A stretch of 64,000 bases of DNA from Globisporangium splendens (taxonomy: Eukaryota; Oomycota; Peronosporomycetes; Pythiales; Pythiaceae), in assembly GCA_006386115.1 (NCBI GenBank), contig VFIW01000051.1, positions 62,001-126,000 on the forward strand, given 5' to 3'. The notes under the pieces are model-generated. The model was not told where the DNA came from and did no database searches. It saw only the letters and a program-made list of their open reading frames with translations. How positions within the stretch are numbered: position 1 is the stretch's first letter; every line of letters begins with the position of its first letter. The position numbers and the translations under genes are program-made. Of this stretch, positions 22,506 to 33,920 are shown piece after piece.

Positions 22506-24190
22506 CTATTTGAACCATTTTGAAAAGAAATTTGGCTTTGGATCCGAGTTTTTCGAGTTGTTTTTCTTTGTCTTTTTGGATTTGGACTTTTTCGCGTCGT
22601 GGACTTGGTTCACGAGCACCTCACGCGCTTTCTCCTTGGCGCAGAGCGCAATCACCTGGCGGAACGCGTCGCGCGCTTCGAGCGCCACGCACACTGCAAT
22701 CTCACGATGCTCTCGAGCCGTTTAGTCTCATATCCCTTACGCTGTTGTTTGTCGTAGTGCTGTTTGCGCTGTTGGGTCATGTACACGCGCACATCGGGAT
22801 CGTCAAAGGTATGCTCAGGTTCCTTGCGAAGGACTCGCTTTGTCGCCTGATCTTCATACAGATACTCAGTCAATTTGTCGTCTTCTTCTCCCTCGCCTGT
22901 AGCCCCATTTTGGTTGCTGGGATTAGTGGCACGTACTCGCTTCCATCGTCGCCGCAACTCTTCCTCCTCCTCGTCTTCCCCAAGTTTCTCAAAGTCGTTG
23001 TCTCCACCGGTAACCTGCACTTCCTCGTCGTCTTCGTCATCCGCTAATGCCTTGAGTTTACCCCCAATGACAACCATGCGCTTCTTCTTTTCCTGCTTTT
23101 TCTGCAGCAACTTGATGCGAATGCGTTTCCAGCGATCACTCAACTTGGTCAGCGGCACGTTTTCGACGACCGCGATACCATCAAGGACGACCTGCACGAG
23201 ACCAAAGCGGCCGTCTGGGATCGCCGTGATGATGCCCGTGTTCATCACCGGATCGGCTTTCGATGGGTACACCTTAACATACAAACCAGCAGGCTTAATG
23301 GCCGATCCAGTCTCCGTGATCTCGGTTTTCATGGGCTGTAACTGCGACAATTTGCGCGGCAAGATCCGCTTCATGGCACCATCAGTCGAGAAACCCGCGC
23401 ACTCTTCGTCCACACGACAGATCTCCATCATCTCAGCGATCGTGAGGCTGCTGGTATCAAGGTGCTTGTAGTTGCCTGTGGGAAATCCTTTTTCGGGTAA
23501 AACTGGAACGAGATCGCGCATTTCTGCGCAGTGCTGGGGGCTACGACGACTTCACGGCTCAAGACGCACCATTGAGGTACACGAATCGCGCGGTGAAACA
23601 GATAGTGGAAGTAGTTGCGCTGAATCACGACCGCCGCGGCTTTCCGCTTCGCTTTCAGCGCTTTGTACCTGCGGTACTCACGAGCACACCGCTACGCGCT
23701 TTGAATATCGATTATTCGTCGCTTCTTGTGCATCTCGAGGATCAGCAGCGACGTCGCATTACCCTCGACGTGGTACGTTAGCTTGCACTGCAGACACACC
23801 CATCACCACCAGTCCATGATGAAGCCCATTGCCGCACTGAGCAAGTGACGTGCGACTTCCTTGCCGCGTGGCGAAGATACTCGGCGAGAAACGCGAACGG
23901 GTTGAGCGGTCGCGCCACGAGCACCTCGTTCACGCCATCGGACACGTGCTGCAGCAGTGCGAGTCCTCGTGGCGTGTCGAGATGCGAGGCATTGGGTCGC
24001 GTTGCGGCCTGCACGCGCGGCAGCAGCTCTTTCTTCCAGCGCGCCTTCCTGTGCAGCACCTCCTTCTTGATCTTTCGGTCCATCGTGAGTGTGTTGCGCT
24101 GTGACCAAAAGATCGCGTCCTTTGGTTTGGAGATGGCTACATTCACTCTTGTCACGATTGTGCCGCCTTTCTCGCGAATACCAAGAGCTG
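22506..24190 (-). pseudogene. Dpy-30/IQ-motif (axonemal-type) gene, broken by stops and frameshifts
   Basis: Reading right to left, a segment near 23990-23870 has a Dpy-30-like helix pair (RPLNPFAFLAEYLRH). A basic region follows with IQ calmodulin-binding motifs (IQSA-stop-RCAREYRRYK and VVIQRNYFHYLFHR), then a conserved-looking region (22700-23520) and a C-terminal IQ (IVRLQCAWRSKR) with a Lys-rich tail ending at 22506. The frame is broken by TGA at 23805-23803, by TAG at 23694-23692 where an IQ motif usually has an aromatic residue, and by one-base shifts near 23870, 23530 and 22690. No introns of plausible size explain these. Dpy-30 plus IQ combinations are typical of flagellar radial-spoke and axonemal proteins. 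The first exon is not located. Confidence 0.62.
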
Positions 24191-24367
24191 CAAAGTCAAG
24201 TCAGTAGGAGCAAGTAAATGACTTTGGACATGGAGAGCACGCTGTTTATTTGCTTCACACTTGCACTGTCCCTTCATCGTCGCCTATGCTTCATGGATAT
24301 GACTTATTTGCCTACGTTCACATCTATAAAGTGAAGCTGTTGCTGCCCAACAGCATGCGTCTCAAGC

Positions 24368-25606
24368 TTAATAGAACTCGGCCAGGTCCTTGCCCTGCTT
24401 CTTGAGATCCTCGGAGATCGCCCTGGCGTTCAGGCCGCTGTTCGAGCCCACAGCCGTGCACCCGCCGCAGCGGTGCACCGAGACGACGGTGAAGTCCGTG
24501 GAGCTGATCACTGGCGCGCCGGAGGAACCGCCGACCGTGTCGGCCAAGTAGCCCACCTGGTCGGCGACATTGCCGTCGCACGCCGTTGCCGTGAGTCCCG
24601 TTTGCGCCGCGATCGGCTTGTTGTCATTGGTCATCGACACGCGCTTGGCGTACGCGTTCGGGTGGTGCGCGATAAAGATCTCCTCGCCGTTGGTGGCGCC
24701 TGCCGCGCGGAGCTTGAGGAACCCATACTTGGAGACGATGTTGATCTTGGATTGGTCGAGTTTCAGGATCGCGTAGTCCAGCGCCACGTTTACGGCGTAG
24801 AGCTCGCTATTGCGCAGGAAATCGGTGCCTTGGGAACCCAATTGGATCTTGGAGTCGTCGCTGCAGGATGCGCTCTCGGCTCCAAACTCGATGATCGCTT
24901 CCTTGGCCGACTCGGGCGTGCTGATGCAGTGCGACGCCGTCAAAAAGTACCCGCTCGCGCCAAGGATCGCGCCAGAGCACGGGATCGAGCCGTTGATCAC
25001 CACGCGCGCCACGGCCTGCGCCTTTAGGTACACCTGCACGTCCTTGGCGGCCGTTGTCATGAAGCACTTGGCCGGCTGCGAGTCGTCCGAGCCGCAGTTT
25101 TCCTCGTTCTGCGCCGATGTCATGTACTTGTAGCCATCGACGCTGACAGAGAAGCCGCGCTTCGCGCGCTCGTCGGCGGTCACCCCTTTCGACGGGATCA
25201 GCTCGATGATCACGTACTTGCCGGCAACGGGGCGCGACCAGAACCCGCCAGTCGACGCCTGCGTGATCGTGTAGTTTTCGTTCTGCATGCCGCGGAGCAC
25301 GAGCTGGTCGCCGTCAATGAGGTTGAGCGCGTTGAAGTGCACCGCGAGGCTCTTGGCGCTCTCGCTGTGCGCCAATTTGAACTGCGAGGGCGAACTATCG
25401 GCGGCCGCGGTCACAGCAATGGGCTTCTGCAGCGTGATCATATCGGGCGACAGATCGATCTGGATGGGAGCCTTGTCGTTCTTGCTTCGGTCAGAACCAC
25501 CACCTGCAGGCAGGATCACGCTCTCGGTGCCTTCCTGGGACTGCGCCGTGAAGCAGAGCGCGGCGGCCGCGACGCAGAGCGCCACAGCGTGCTTCCGGAG
25601 CTGCAT
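24368..25606 (-). CDS. secreted trypsin-like serine protease (cluster member 2)
   Basis: 412 residues from ATG 25606 with an N-terminal signal peptide (AVALCVAAAALCFTAQSQ). It shares the beta-rich prodomain, the NEENCGSDDS junction and the protease fold with members 1 and 3. Triad residues: His in LTASHC, Asp in LDYAILKL, Ser in GGSSGAPV. It lacks the acidic insert of member 1. Extra cysteines near the C-terminus (HRCGGC) may form a local disulfide. It is convergent with the broken Dpy-30/IQ gene on the left. Confidence 0.85.
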   Translation of the reverse strand: MQLRKHAVALCVAAAALCFTAQSQEGTESVILPAGGGSDRSKNDKAPIQIDLSPDMITLQKPIAVTAAADSSPSQFKLAHSESAKSLAVHFNALNLIDGDQLVLRGMQNENYTITQASTGGFWSRPVAGKYVIIELIPSKGVTADERAKRGFSVSVDGYKYMTSAQNEENCGSDDSQPAKCFMTTAAKDVQVYLKAQAVARVVINGSIPCSGAILGASGYFLTASHCISTPESAKEAIIEFGAESASCSDDSKIQLGSQGTDFLRNSELYAVNVALDYAILKLDQSKINIVSKYGFLKLRAAGATNGEEIFIAHHPNAYAKRVSMTNDNKPIAAQTGLTATACDGNVADQVGYLADTVGGSSGAPVISSTDFTVVSVHRCGGCTAVGSNSGLNARAISEDLKKQGKDLAEFY

Positions 25607-26538
25607 GATTGATTAATTAGAGAATGAGAGAGTGACCGAGTGATGACGGAGGTAAACGAACGAATCGAGTGTGGCGAGAGCGAGGAGGAGCGCAACGTGG
25701 GACGCGTGGGTTCAACGCGCAGCGCCTCTTGTCTCAATTGTTCGATATGGCGCCTTGCAGGCACACAGAGAGAGAAGGTGGAGGGAATGACACATCGCAA
25801 ACAGACATCCTTACAAGCCCACGCGCGCCATCTGGTGCTGCTGAACCACCTCAAATGGCGCGTTCCGATTTACCCCAAAAGAGTGACTATACTTAACCCA
25901 AGTTCGATTAGGCGAGTAACGGTTTTTCGCGATTGTGGCACAGCGGATCTTTTGAGTCGGACTGCCTGTGACTGGATCAATTGTGTGGAGCTGTTCAGGT
26001 TGCTGGATTTTAGCGCAGTTTATAGCGCCGCGAGTGTCGAAAGAACGCAATCTGCGGAAGATGAGAATGTGCCTGGAAGATGAGGCAACGAGAGTGGGCT
26101 CCGCAGCGCATCTTCTGTCAAGGCAGCTGACTTTGCAGCAAGAAACAATGCAAACGCCTTCCATTTGACGGACTATTGCTGCGCGTTCCACGACGCACCA
26201 AAGTCTCGCTGGACGGGGAATTTCTGTCTCTAGGCGGCAGTAGAATCAGGTAGCTTTTCCACTTGGATATGGTGGTGACGTCGATGGCCCAAGCCACATC
26301 CATCGAAGCACAAATTGTATGGAGAATCGGCCAAGTGCATCCATCGTTCAACATTGAGAATGTGCGGTGACCTGGCGACCTATTTTGCAACGTTGCGACG
26401 CAGTTGAGATAATTAACGAGATATTTTAGTCCTTCGTGACGCAGATGAGATGATCGTTGACATGCTTAGTACGTCACTACCCGTTAGTCGTTCCTAATCG
26501 TCCTTTGTCCGTTGCGACTTCGCCTCTGTGCAAATTTT
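25607..26538. other. intergenic, no gene seen
   Basis: Contains the promoter side of the minus-strand protease and the 3' flank of the cysteine synthase-like gene. Only short frames are present. Confidence 0.55.
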
Positions 26539-27829
26539 CTATGGCAGCTTGATGGCGTGCACGAAACTCAGCGATTCACCACGGCCTTCATCCATACTTG
26601 GCAGCAGATCTTGCTCCTTAAGCCACTCGGGGTTGTACAGTTTGCTGCGGTAGCGATCGCCGCCGTCGCAGAGAATTGTGACCACCGTGGAGCCAGGACC
26701 CAGCTCGTGCGCCATCTTCACCGCTCCGAGGACGTTCAGTGCAGCGCTCGGACCGACAAAGATGCCGTCGTTGCGCAAGAGGAAGTACGCCATGTCGACG
26801 ATCTCCTGGTTCGTGGCTGTGATGCCCTTGTCGACCTTGGCTTCGCGGAAGTTTGGAGTCACACGCGAAAGACCGACACCCTCGGCGATCGTCGACCCCT
26901 GGTTTGCCTGGACCACCTCGAATCCGTCCTTCATGGAACTCGTGGTTCGGTCGTCGTTAACGAACTTGGAGATGCCCGCGACTTCCTCGGGGTCGACGAT
27001 CCACACGGCGCACTCGGGTTTCTTTTCCTTGAGGAACTTGGAGATGCCTGAGATGGTGCCAGCGGTGCCGGACGACGTGACAAAGCCATCGATCGTACCG
27101 TTCGTTTGACGCCAGATCTCCGGTCCAGTCGTCATGTAATGCGCTTTCATGTTGGCCGTGTTTTCAAACTAAACGCAGCGAGAACAATCCCAAGACAGGT
27201 CAGCCAATCTCTAATACGATGCCAGTCGAATTGAACCATAGACGTACCTGGTTAGGGTAGACGGCGTTCTCGATGGTCTTGCTCAGGCGTTGCGCGACGT
27301 GGTAGAAATGGTTCTCCTTGTCGAACATCGACGCCATGGGCTGCACGAACACCTGAGCGCCCATGACTTTCATCAGCTCTATCTTCTCACTCGCAGTCTT
27401 CTCAGGCATCGTGAAGAGCGTCTTATAGCCTCTCGCGGCGGCCAAGAGCGCGAGCGACACGCCAGTGTTGCCGCCCGTGGCTTCCACAATCGTGTCCCCT
27501 CGCTTGATCGCACCGCTCTCCTCGGCGTCGAGGATCAGGAACTTGGCCGCGCGGTCCTTCACGCTGCCGCACGGGTTCATGTACTCAGCCTTGGCGTAGA
27601 TCTTGCAGTTCGTGAGCTTGGAGAGCGACTTGAGCTCGATCAGCGGCGTGTTGCCCACGGCGTCAAAGAGGTCCACTGCCGCGTCGTACGACGTCTTGGA
27701 TGCTTGCAATACGGTGGACGCAGGCGCAGGAGGCTGTTGCTGGGGCTTCTGCTGAAGGAATATGCCGCTGGCGACGCCGCCCGCGAAGCACCCAACGGGC
27801 AGCGCATAGCGACGGAGAACGTTGCTCAT
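26539..27829 (-). CDS. membrane-anchored cysteine synthase-like PLP enzyme
   Basis: Fold-type II pyridoxal-phosphate enzyme of the O-acetylserine sulfhydrylase/cystathionine beta-synthase family. Two exons, 27829-27248 and 27168-26539, joined in phase 0, give 403 residues. An N-terminal hydrophobic segment (YALPVGCFAGGVASGIFL) is followed by a Pro/Gln linker and the enzyme domain from about residue 48. The PLP lysine is in NPCGSVKDRAAK, the substrate loop is EATGGNTGVSLAL, and the phosphate-binding loop is SSGTAGTISGISK. No CBS or heme domain is present, so cysteine synthesis rather than transsulfuration is favoured. The N-terminal anchor resembles that of fungal mitochondrial-outer-membrane cysteine synthase-like proteins. 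Confidence 0.85.
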
Positions 27830-28308
27830 TTTCTCCCTCTTGGTTCTGATTTTGCTGTGCTTTGGTGTCAATGTTTGCCTGTCAAAAAAAAGTGGTACGA
27901 TGTACCTCTTCCTGCATTTTACGGGGAGTTTATTTATGGTCCTTGTTTATGGATGCTCACCTGTCTTATTGTGATCCGGTTGTTCAGTCTAATGAGCTCA
28001 CTAATCGCATATTTACAATTGCTGAAGCAATATTTCCTTCAAATTGACTCTGTTCAGTTCCGTGTATTTGCATACATCCAGCAAAATCATAAACCCAGCT
28101 GACGCGTCACTCTTCTTCTCCTCTCTTCGACCTAAAGAATAATAGACTCGTCACTAAAGCGAGGCACGGAAAAGAAGGGGGGACCTCGCAAAGCTACGCA
28201 CACACTGAGAAGAGCAGCGCAGCACAAGCCACGTCAGCAGCGCATTCCGTCGGCATAACCAAGCAGCAGAAGCACTACATACACACGCACAGACACAGGA
28301 GAGGCAGG
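27830..28308. other. divergent intergenic region
   Basis: Lies between the start codons of the minus-strand cysteine synthase-like gene and the plus-strand SEC12-like gene, and so holds both promoters. No further feature is recognised. Confidence 0.5.
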
Positions 28309-30397
28309 ATGTTGGTCAAGTATCCGATCATGGGGCTGTCGTACGCCCGCGGGTACTTTGCGATCTGCGGCGGCGGCGGCTCGCTCAAGTCTGGCATCAA
28401 GAACACCGTGGCAAGTCAAGCTGATGACGTTTTTCCTCAGTATGATATATGCATGTGCCTGTATCGGCTGTTATTAATCATTGTCTGTTGCGTATTCGCG
28501 TTGATATGGTGTGCAGGACATTTACCAATTGTCGGACTCGGACCCGAGCGGCTTTGCGAAGGACATTTCGGTGGAAACCGGCACGGAGTTGGCGTCAGGT
28601 GTCGCGTTTTCGCATGATGTACGTTTAAATGACACATGTACGGTGATTGGGAATGGCACTCAGCTACGCGATATTGCTGGGTTAATAGGGCGCGTTGATT
28701 GCAGTGTCGGTGAATGCGGCGTGCTGGTTGTACGAGTTGGACAAGAAGGAAAAGACGATGAAGCTGTTGGTGAAATTCCGCACCGATTTCGCGGAGCACG
28801 AGAGCTCGCAGGTATGTTACCACATGCTACGTGGCTACTTCCATAGTGTCTTGTATGCAGTTGATGTTCTCATACATATCATTGCGCTTCTGTGTATAGT
28901 CTTGCGCGTGTTTTGTCGGCAATTCGACCATTTTGACTGGCGGCGAGGACGGCGTCGTGCGTGTCTGGCGTCTGAATGTCAACCCTTCTCCAGAGGAGAA
29001 GGCGAGAGGAACTGCGAAATCGCTGCACTGTCCAGAAGACACCAGCCACGATGCTGGCAGCACTTCCGTGACGCTCCCCATTGTAGGCGACGCCGTGATC
29101 AGCGGATCGATGTTGGTGACGCTCACACGCGAGTACCGAGGCCACACAAAGCGCATCCGTGCCGTGGACGTGGACCCATCGCACCGCAACCTGATCGTGT
29201 CGAGTTCGGAAGACCAGAGCTGCCACCTCTGGCGCCTGACGGAGACGACGCCTTTGTTCAAGCTCTCCATGGACGATGCCTTGAACACGGCGTACCAGAG
29301 TCTTCGCGCCAAAGTCCCGACTGGACCGCGAAAGCACCAATTCCGATGCGCGCGCTTTGCGAACAATGGACGTCGGCTGTACACTGTGCTCACCCCCGCG
29401 CGAGGCGACTCGATCCTGATCAAATGGAAGCCTGAGACCATCGCTCAGGCGAATGAAGATCAGTGGGTCTGGGTCGTCGAGGCTGCCGCCATCGCGGGGG
29501 ATAAACCCGTGGCGAGTCTCTGTGTGAGCGGCGACGACGATTTCGTGTGTGCGGCGGCGGTGTCGGGCGAGATCCGCGTGTTCCGCGCCGCGGCGCTGCA
29601 GCCATACAAGAAGCACTCGACGGAGCAGCACTCGTTTGCGATCACGGGCATGAGCTTCGTGTTCAACGCGGACAAGAACGCCAAGGTGTTCCACTTGGTG
29701 AGCGGCGGCGCCGACAAGAACCTGCTGCGCCACGACATCGCGTTCGAAGGCGGCGAAATCGTGTCGGGTGTCGACGCACTCATGAGCGCGGTCGAGTCCC
29801 TGATCGGTAGCATCGTGCGGCTGGCGCTCAACAGCTTCATGGTCGCGACGCTGCTATTTATTCTCTTGCTATTTATTCATGCAAAGGAGGCGTTGCTGAT
29901 GGATGGCCCGTTCCGCGGCTTTGAGGCAAGTTTCTGCATATGTCAGTCCGTGGAGCTTTTGGCTTGTACTTGCATCTGATCCATTGTGATATGCCTACTT
30001 CTGTATATGAATAGGACCTGGTGGCGTTGCAATTTGACTCGACGGATGCATTGGCGGCGCTCGGCGCGACACTGTTGAGCATCGTGGTGACGTGGCTCGT
30101 GTCGCGAAGCTCGAGCGTGACGACGGCGTTCTTCTGGAACGGCGTGCTGTGTCTCTTCTCGGCTCTGCTCGCGTTCTTGGTCGCCGTGTCGCCGGATCTG
30201 CAATTTCACTGGCGCACGGGCGATGCCGCATTCGACGGGCTGCTTGGTACGTGTGCATCATGAATGTCTTTGCCATAATGGATATGGAATTGCTGACGTG
30301 TATGTTTGTGTGTGCAGACTACAAGATCTCGATTGTGTTGGGCACGCTGTCGATCGTGTTTCTCTTTTCCCACTCGGTGCTGCAACTCGTGTTGTAG
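28309..30397 (+). CDS. SEC12/PREB-like Sar1 guanine-nucleotide exchange factor
   Basis: ER membrane protein that loads GTP onto Sar1 to start COPII vesicle formation. Six exons fit in phase: 28309-28410, 28517-28618, 28689-28811, 28900-29925, 30015-30246, 30318-30397, giving 554 residues. The N-terminus has the SEC12 K-loop type signature GGGGSLKSG. WD40 strands follow (FSHD...ACWLYELD, LTGGEDGVVRVWRL, VSSSEDQSCHLWRL, SGEIRVFR, VSGGADKNLLRHD). The C-terminus contains a transmembrane helix (SFMVATLLFILLLFI) and then three more hydrophobic segments, more than the single anchor usual for SEC12. Introns 1 and 4 appear to use GC donors (both GCAAGT). A Sar1-GEF role is inferred from the architecture. 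Confidence 0.82.
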
Positions 30398-31399
30398 AGA
30401 AGCAAAAGGAAGAAAGAATCCCATGCCTACGCACAGAAAGAGAGTAGTGGTGACAGTGAAGCCACCAGCATGTTGATTCATCCGTACGAGCTGTAATGCG
30501 CATGGAAAATCAACCAGTATCGCGGATTTACAACGGAAGAAGTTACCCAGCAGCAGCACCACAAGTATGAAAACAGAAAATAAAGATAAAGACGACAAAG
30601 ACACGACATGAACCACTTAGAGAGAGAAAGACTATGGCCATAGCGAAAGACGTGGAGGCGTATGAAACCCTCGATCTTCGCTGAGGCACACAATCGATGC
30701 AACTCTACGACATCATTACGCTCCCGATTTATGGCGGAAGGACACACACAGAAAGAGAGGAAGAAAGGAATATGCAAGCAACGGTGAGTGTTGCTGAGCA
30801 GCGCGCGACCGCTTTGCCTTCAAATGCAACTCTACGATGCTGCATGCAAAGCTTTGATTACCACGTAGGCGAAGTTGGTCCCACAAACATGCCGAGTGTG
30901 TCAGAGGAGCGCAACGATCCATTATGATTATGGCGGCGCGCCTTTGGTGCAAGTGGCACGTTGTCATGCGCGCCACCCCGTGCTTCCAAGTGTATCAATG
31001 CGCTCAATGAATGCAAATGGCGGACTGGCGTGCTGATGAGCAGCACATATTGGACCCCTTTGCCAGAGCATCCTTGCCCGAATCGTTGAACCGGCTACGC
31101 AAGGAGTCAGCACATCCGTGCCGATTCTTCGCCTGACGCAATTAACAGGGGATCCAAATACGCAGGTCTCACAATATAGTCAGAGAACAAACTCTATATT
31201 TATTATGGCAGGGTATTCACATTTAGAAGATGATCGTGCGCGTGCTGCCTATGCACCAGCTGGTTTCCAGGCGCACAGCACTCCTCACAAAGGCGAAGCG
31301 GCGCCGCGCCTTTTTCCCTATGGCAAGGCGACGGCGCTGCGGCCGATTATTTTCACATTCCATTTCGCTGATACTGGACGCAGCAGACAGCAGACAACA
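30398..31399. other. 1-kb intergenic stretch, no gene seen
   Basis: AG-rich sequence after the SEC12-like gene, then upstream sequence of protease member 3. The frame of member 3 is open from 31118 without a better start than 31400. Confidence 0.55.
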
Positions 31400-32800
31400 A
31401 TGCGGTTCACTGCGGCGCTGCTACTGGCGGCAACTGCACCCCACGCTTTGGCGCGCAGCTTCCAGTTCAACGACTTGTCCGTCGGCAGCGACAGCGGCTC
31501 CGTCGGCAACGCGCGCGTCGCGTTACCCGCCGCGACAGCAAAGACCGCGAAAAAGTCGACGGCCAAGACGTCATCAAACCCGTTCACAGCGGAAGCCGCG
31601 GCGGCGCTGGTCGCGAACTCTTCGTCTGACGTGACCAAGTGGGACGTGAGCTCCGAGGAAGCCGCGCAGACCACGGCCGGCGGGTACGTCACGGGCAACT
31701 GGACGACGCTCGACGCGAGCGAGTACGAGATCAAGGCGTGCGCGCCGCAGACGTGGAACGTGACCAAGAAGAAGGTGACGTCGCTCTGGCTTCGGTTCAG
31801 TTCGATCGACGCGTCGGGCGACCAGGTAGTCGTGTCGGCGGCCAACGGATCGTCGCCGCAGAGTTTTGACGATGCCCCTGATGGCGTCACGACGGCGCCG
31901 ATCGCGGGCAAGGCGCTCAAGATCGAGTTCCGTCCGTCCAAAGACTCGTCGAACGGATGCAAGGCCACAGGTGTGAAGCCCAAGATGAAAGTGGACGCCG
32001 TGGGCTTCCAGTGGTCCAAGGAGATGCTCGTGACCAAGGAGAACATCTGCGGTGCCAAGGACACGATGAAGAACGCGATCTGCGCAACCCAGGGCGACGA
32101 CTCGCAGAAGACCATGTACGCCAAGGCCAAGGCCGTGATCCGCACGGAGCGCGTGCGCGAGGACAACGCGCTGGTAACGTGCACGGCGTGGCTCTGGGGC
32201 AACAAGGGACACATCGTGTCCAACCACCACTGCTTCTCGAGCCAGGACATGGTCGACAAGACCAACTTCCAGTTCATGGTCGAGACCGCGGCGTGCGACG
32301 GCAAGTGCAACCCGGGCCAGTGCCCTGTGGGTCAGACGCTGGCGGGCAAAGGCAACGTGCAGTTCATCAAATCCGACGCATACCTGGACTACGCCGTGCT
32401 CAAGATCACCAACGATCCAGGATCGTACATTGGCAAGTACGGATTTTTGCAGATCCGCTTCGCCGTGCCCACCAAAGGCGAAGAGATCTATCTCCCGCAG
32501 CACCCGTACGGCGGACCGAAGAAGATCGCGATGACCGACGACGACGAAGACAAGGCGACCGCGACCATCAAGGACGTCAACTACCAGATCACGGTGAGCG
32601 GCCAGAAGTACTCGAACCTGGTCGGCTATGCGGCCGACACTGCCGGTGGCAGCTCGGGATCCCCCGTGCTCGCCAAGAAGGACCACGCGGTCGTCGGGCT
32701 CCACCGCATCGGCGATTGCAACAACGCCGCGACGTCGTCCGGATACCTCGCGGGTCCTCTGCTCGGGATTTCCTCCGACAACAGCGGATTCCTGTTATAA
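31400..32800 (+). CDS. secreted trypsin-like serine protease (cluster member 3)
   Basis: 466 residues from ATG 31400, chosen because a signal peptide (AALLLAATAPHALA) follows at once. The upstream extension to 31118 is hydrophilic and lies in a region without other coding signals. A Ser/Ala-rich stretch precedes the shared beta-rich prodomain, then ENICGAKD and the protease domain: His in VSNHHC, Asp in LDYAVLKI, Ser in GGSSGSPV. A short acidic TDDDEDK loop sits at the place of the poly-Asp insert of member 1. Several cysteine pairs (CDGKCNPGQC) suggest a disulfide-rich loop. A decayed copy lies just downstream on the same strand. Confidence 0.85.
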   Translation: MRFTAALLLAATAPHALARSFQFNDLSVGSDSGSVGNARVALPAATAKTAKKSTAKTSSNPFTAEAAAALVANSSSDVTKWDVSSEEAAQTTAGGYVTGNWTTLDASEYEIKACAPQTWNVTKKKVTSLWLRFSSIDASGDQVVVSAANGSSPQSFDDAPDGVTTAPIAGKALKIEFRPSKDSSNGCKATGVKPKMKVDAVGFQWSKEMLVTKENICGAKDTMKNAICATQGDDSQKTMYAKAKAVIRTERVREDNALVTCTAWLWGNKGHIVSNHHCFSSQDMVDKTNFQFMVETAACDGKCNPGQCPVGQTLAGKGNVQFIKSDAYLDYAVLKITNDPGSYIGKYGFLQIRFAVPTKGEEIYLPQHPYGGPKKIAMTDDDEDKATATIKDVNYQITVSGQKYSNLVGYAADTAGGSSGSPVLAKKDHAVVGLHRIGDCNNAATSSGYLAGPLLGISSDNSGFLL

Positions 32801-33149
32801 AGAAAATGAAGACGAGATTTGCAAGCCGAGATGTGCTCTGCGATGTGATTGTGTGTGTTGAAGTGACGTAACAAACAACGATGTTTTGTTAGAGGGAAAT
32901 GGCGGATCGACCATTCAAAAGTGCATATAAACGCGAGTTGTGGGGGGAGATTCTGAAGTCAAATTGTTCTGTTGGTAGCTCTCTGTAATGCAAACGAGGT
33001 ATCTAAATGGCCTGATAGGTGGTGATATAAAGCGTGAGTTGACAAAGACTGAAAAAGAAAAGAGTTCACGTAACTCTTTCAAGCAAGAGCAGGACTTCGT
33101 TTGCCAAAGTATGTCAATCCTGCATATATTTGCCATTCCTAACGTTTGG
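32801..33149. other. intergenic, no gene seen
   Basis: Sequence between protease member 3 and its degenerate copy; no coding or repeat signal. Confidence 0.5.
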
Positions 33150-33920
33150 ACCTGCTGTATTATTGCTATGGTGCCGCGACCAAGCCGATCCCAGGCAACA
33201 TGCTCACCTTTGAGTTTCGTCCCTCGCCGTTGATGCATCCAGAGGAGAGTCTTGACAGCAGGGACTCTGCCTGGAGCCTCAGGTCCATGTGGTCCAAGAT
33301 GCTTGTCAAGGAAGAGGTTGTCTGCGGTGTCGACTCGATCCTATGCAGCAAGGGAACGACCAAGTGCACACGAGTCATGGCCGTAGCGTTCACGGTCCGG
33401 ACCCATGCGGTGGTTCGCAAGTCACGTGCGTGGCCAGGTTCTGCGGCAGCGCGGATCACAAGATCACAAACCATCACTGCTTATCCAGTCAAGCGCCGCG
33501 ACCTCCGATTTCATGAAAGAAACCAGGATCGCCACTCATGATGCAATCCCGGCCTTTGCCCCGTGGGTTCGATACTGAAAGGCGCTGTCAGTGCCAAGTT
33601 CTTCAGTGAATTCGCGCTGACTCGCCACTGCGCATCACGAAGGATGAAGAAGCACGGACGGTGCCTACACATGCACAACCAGAGACCACCAAAGGACAAA
33701 AAAGATCTCCATTTCACAGGACCCGTACGGCGGTGTCAACGCGATCGCGCTTACTGACGACGACCCAAAGATCAGCGAAATGCCGGCAAATGCCAACAAA
33801 ACTGGCTGCTCTTTGATAATTACGACGCGACATACAACAATCTGATCGCGTGCTTGGTTGATAACGCGTTCGAATCAGTCTCTGGCACGACTAGCGAAAT
33901 GGATACATTGCAAACCTATC
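33150..33920 (+). pseudogene. degenerate copy of the secreted trypsin-like protease (cluster member 4)
   Basis: Fragments match member 3 in order but in shifting frames: TKPIPGNMLTFEFRPS (compare TAPIAGKALKIEFRPS), SKMLVKEEVVCG (compare SKEMLVTKENICG), KITNHHCLSSQ (compare HIVSNHHCFSSQ), DPYGGVNAIALTDDD (compare HPYGGPKKIAMTDDD) and NLIACLVDNA...SVSGTTS at the catalytic Ser position. The signal peptide region is missing. Stops and frameshifts separate the blocks, and the Ser motif is lost. It lies in tandem with member 3, consistent with duplication and then decay. Confidence 0.72.

Noticed and set aside
31574..32704. 376-codon minus-strand frame opposite protease member 3
   Set aside because: Same reason: antisense shadow, composition-driven, no recognisable domain.
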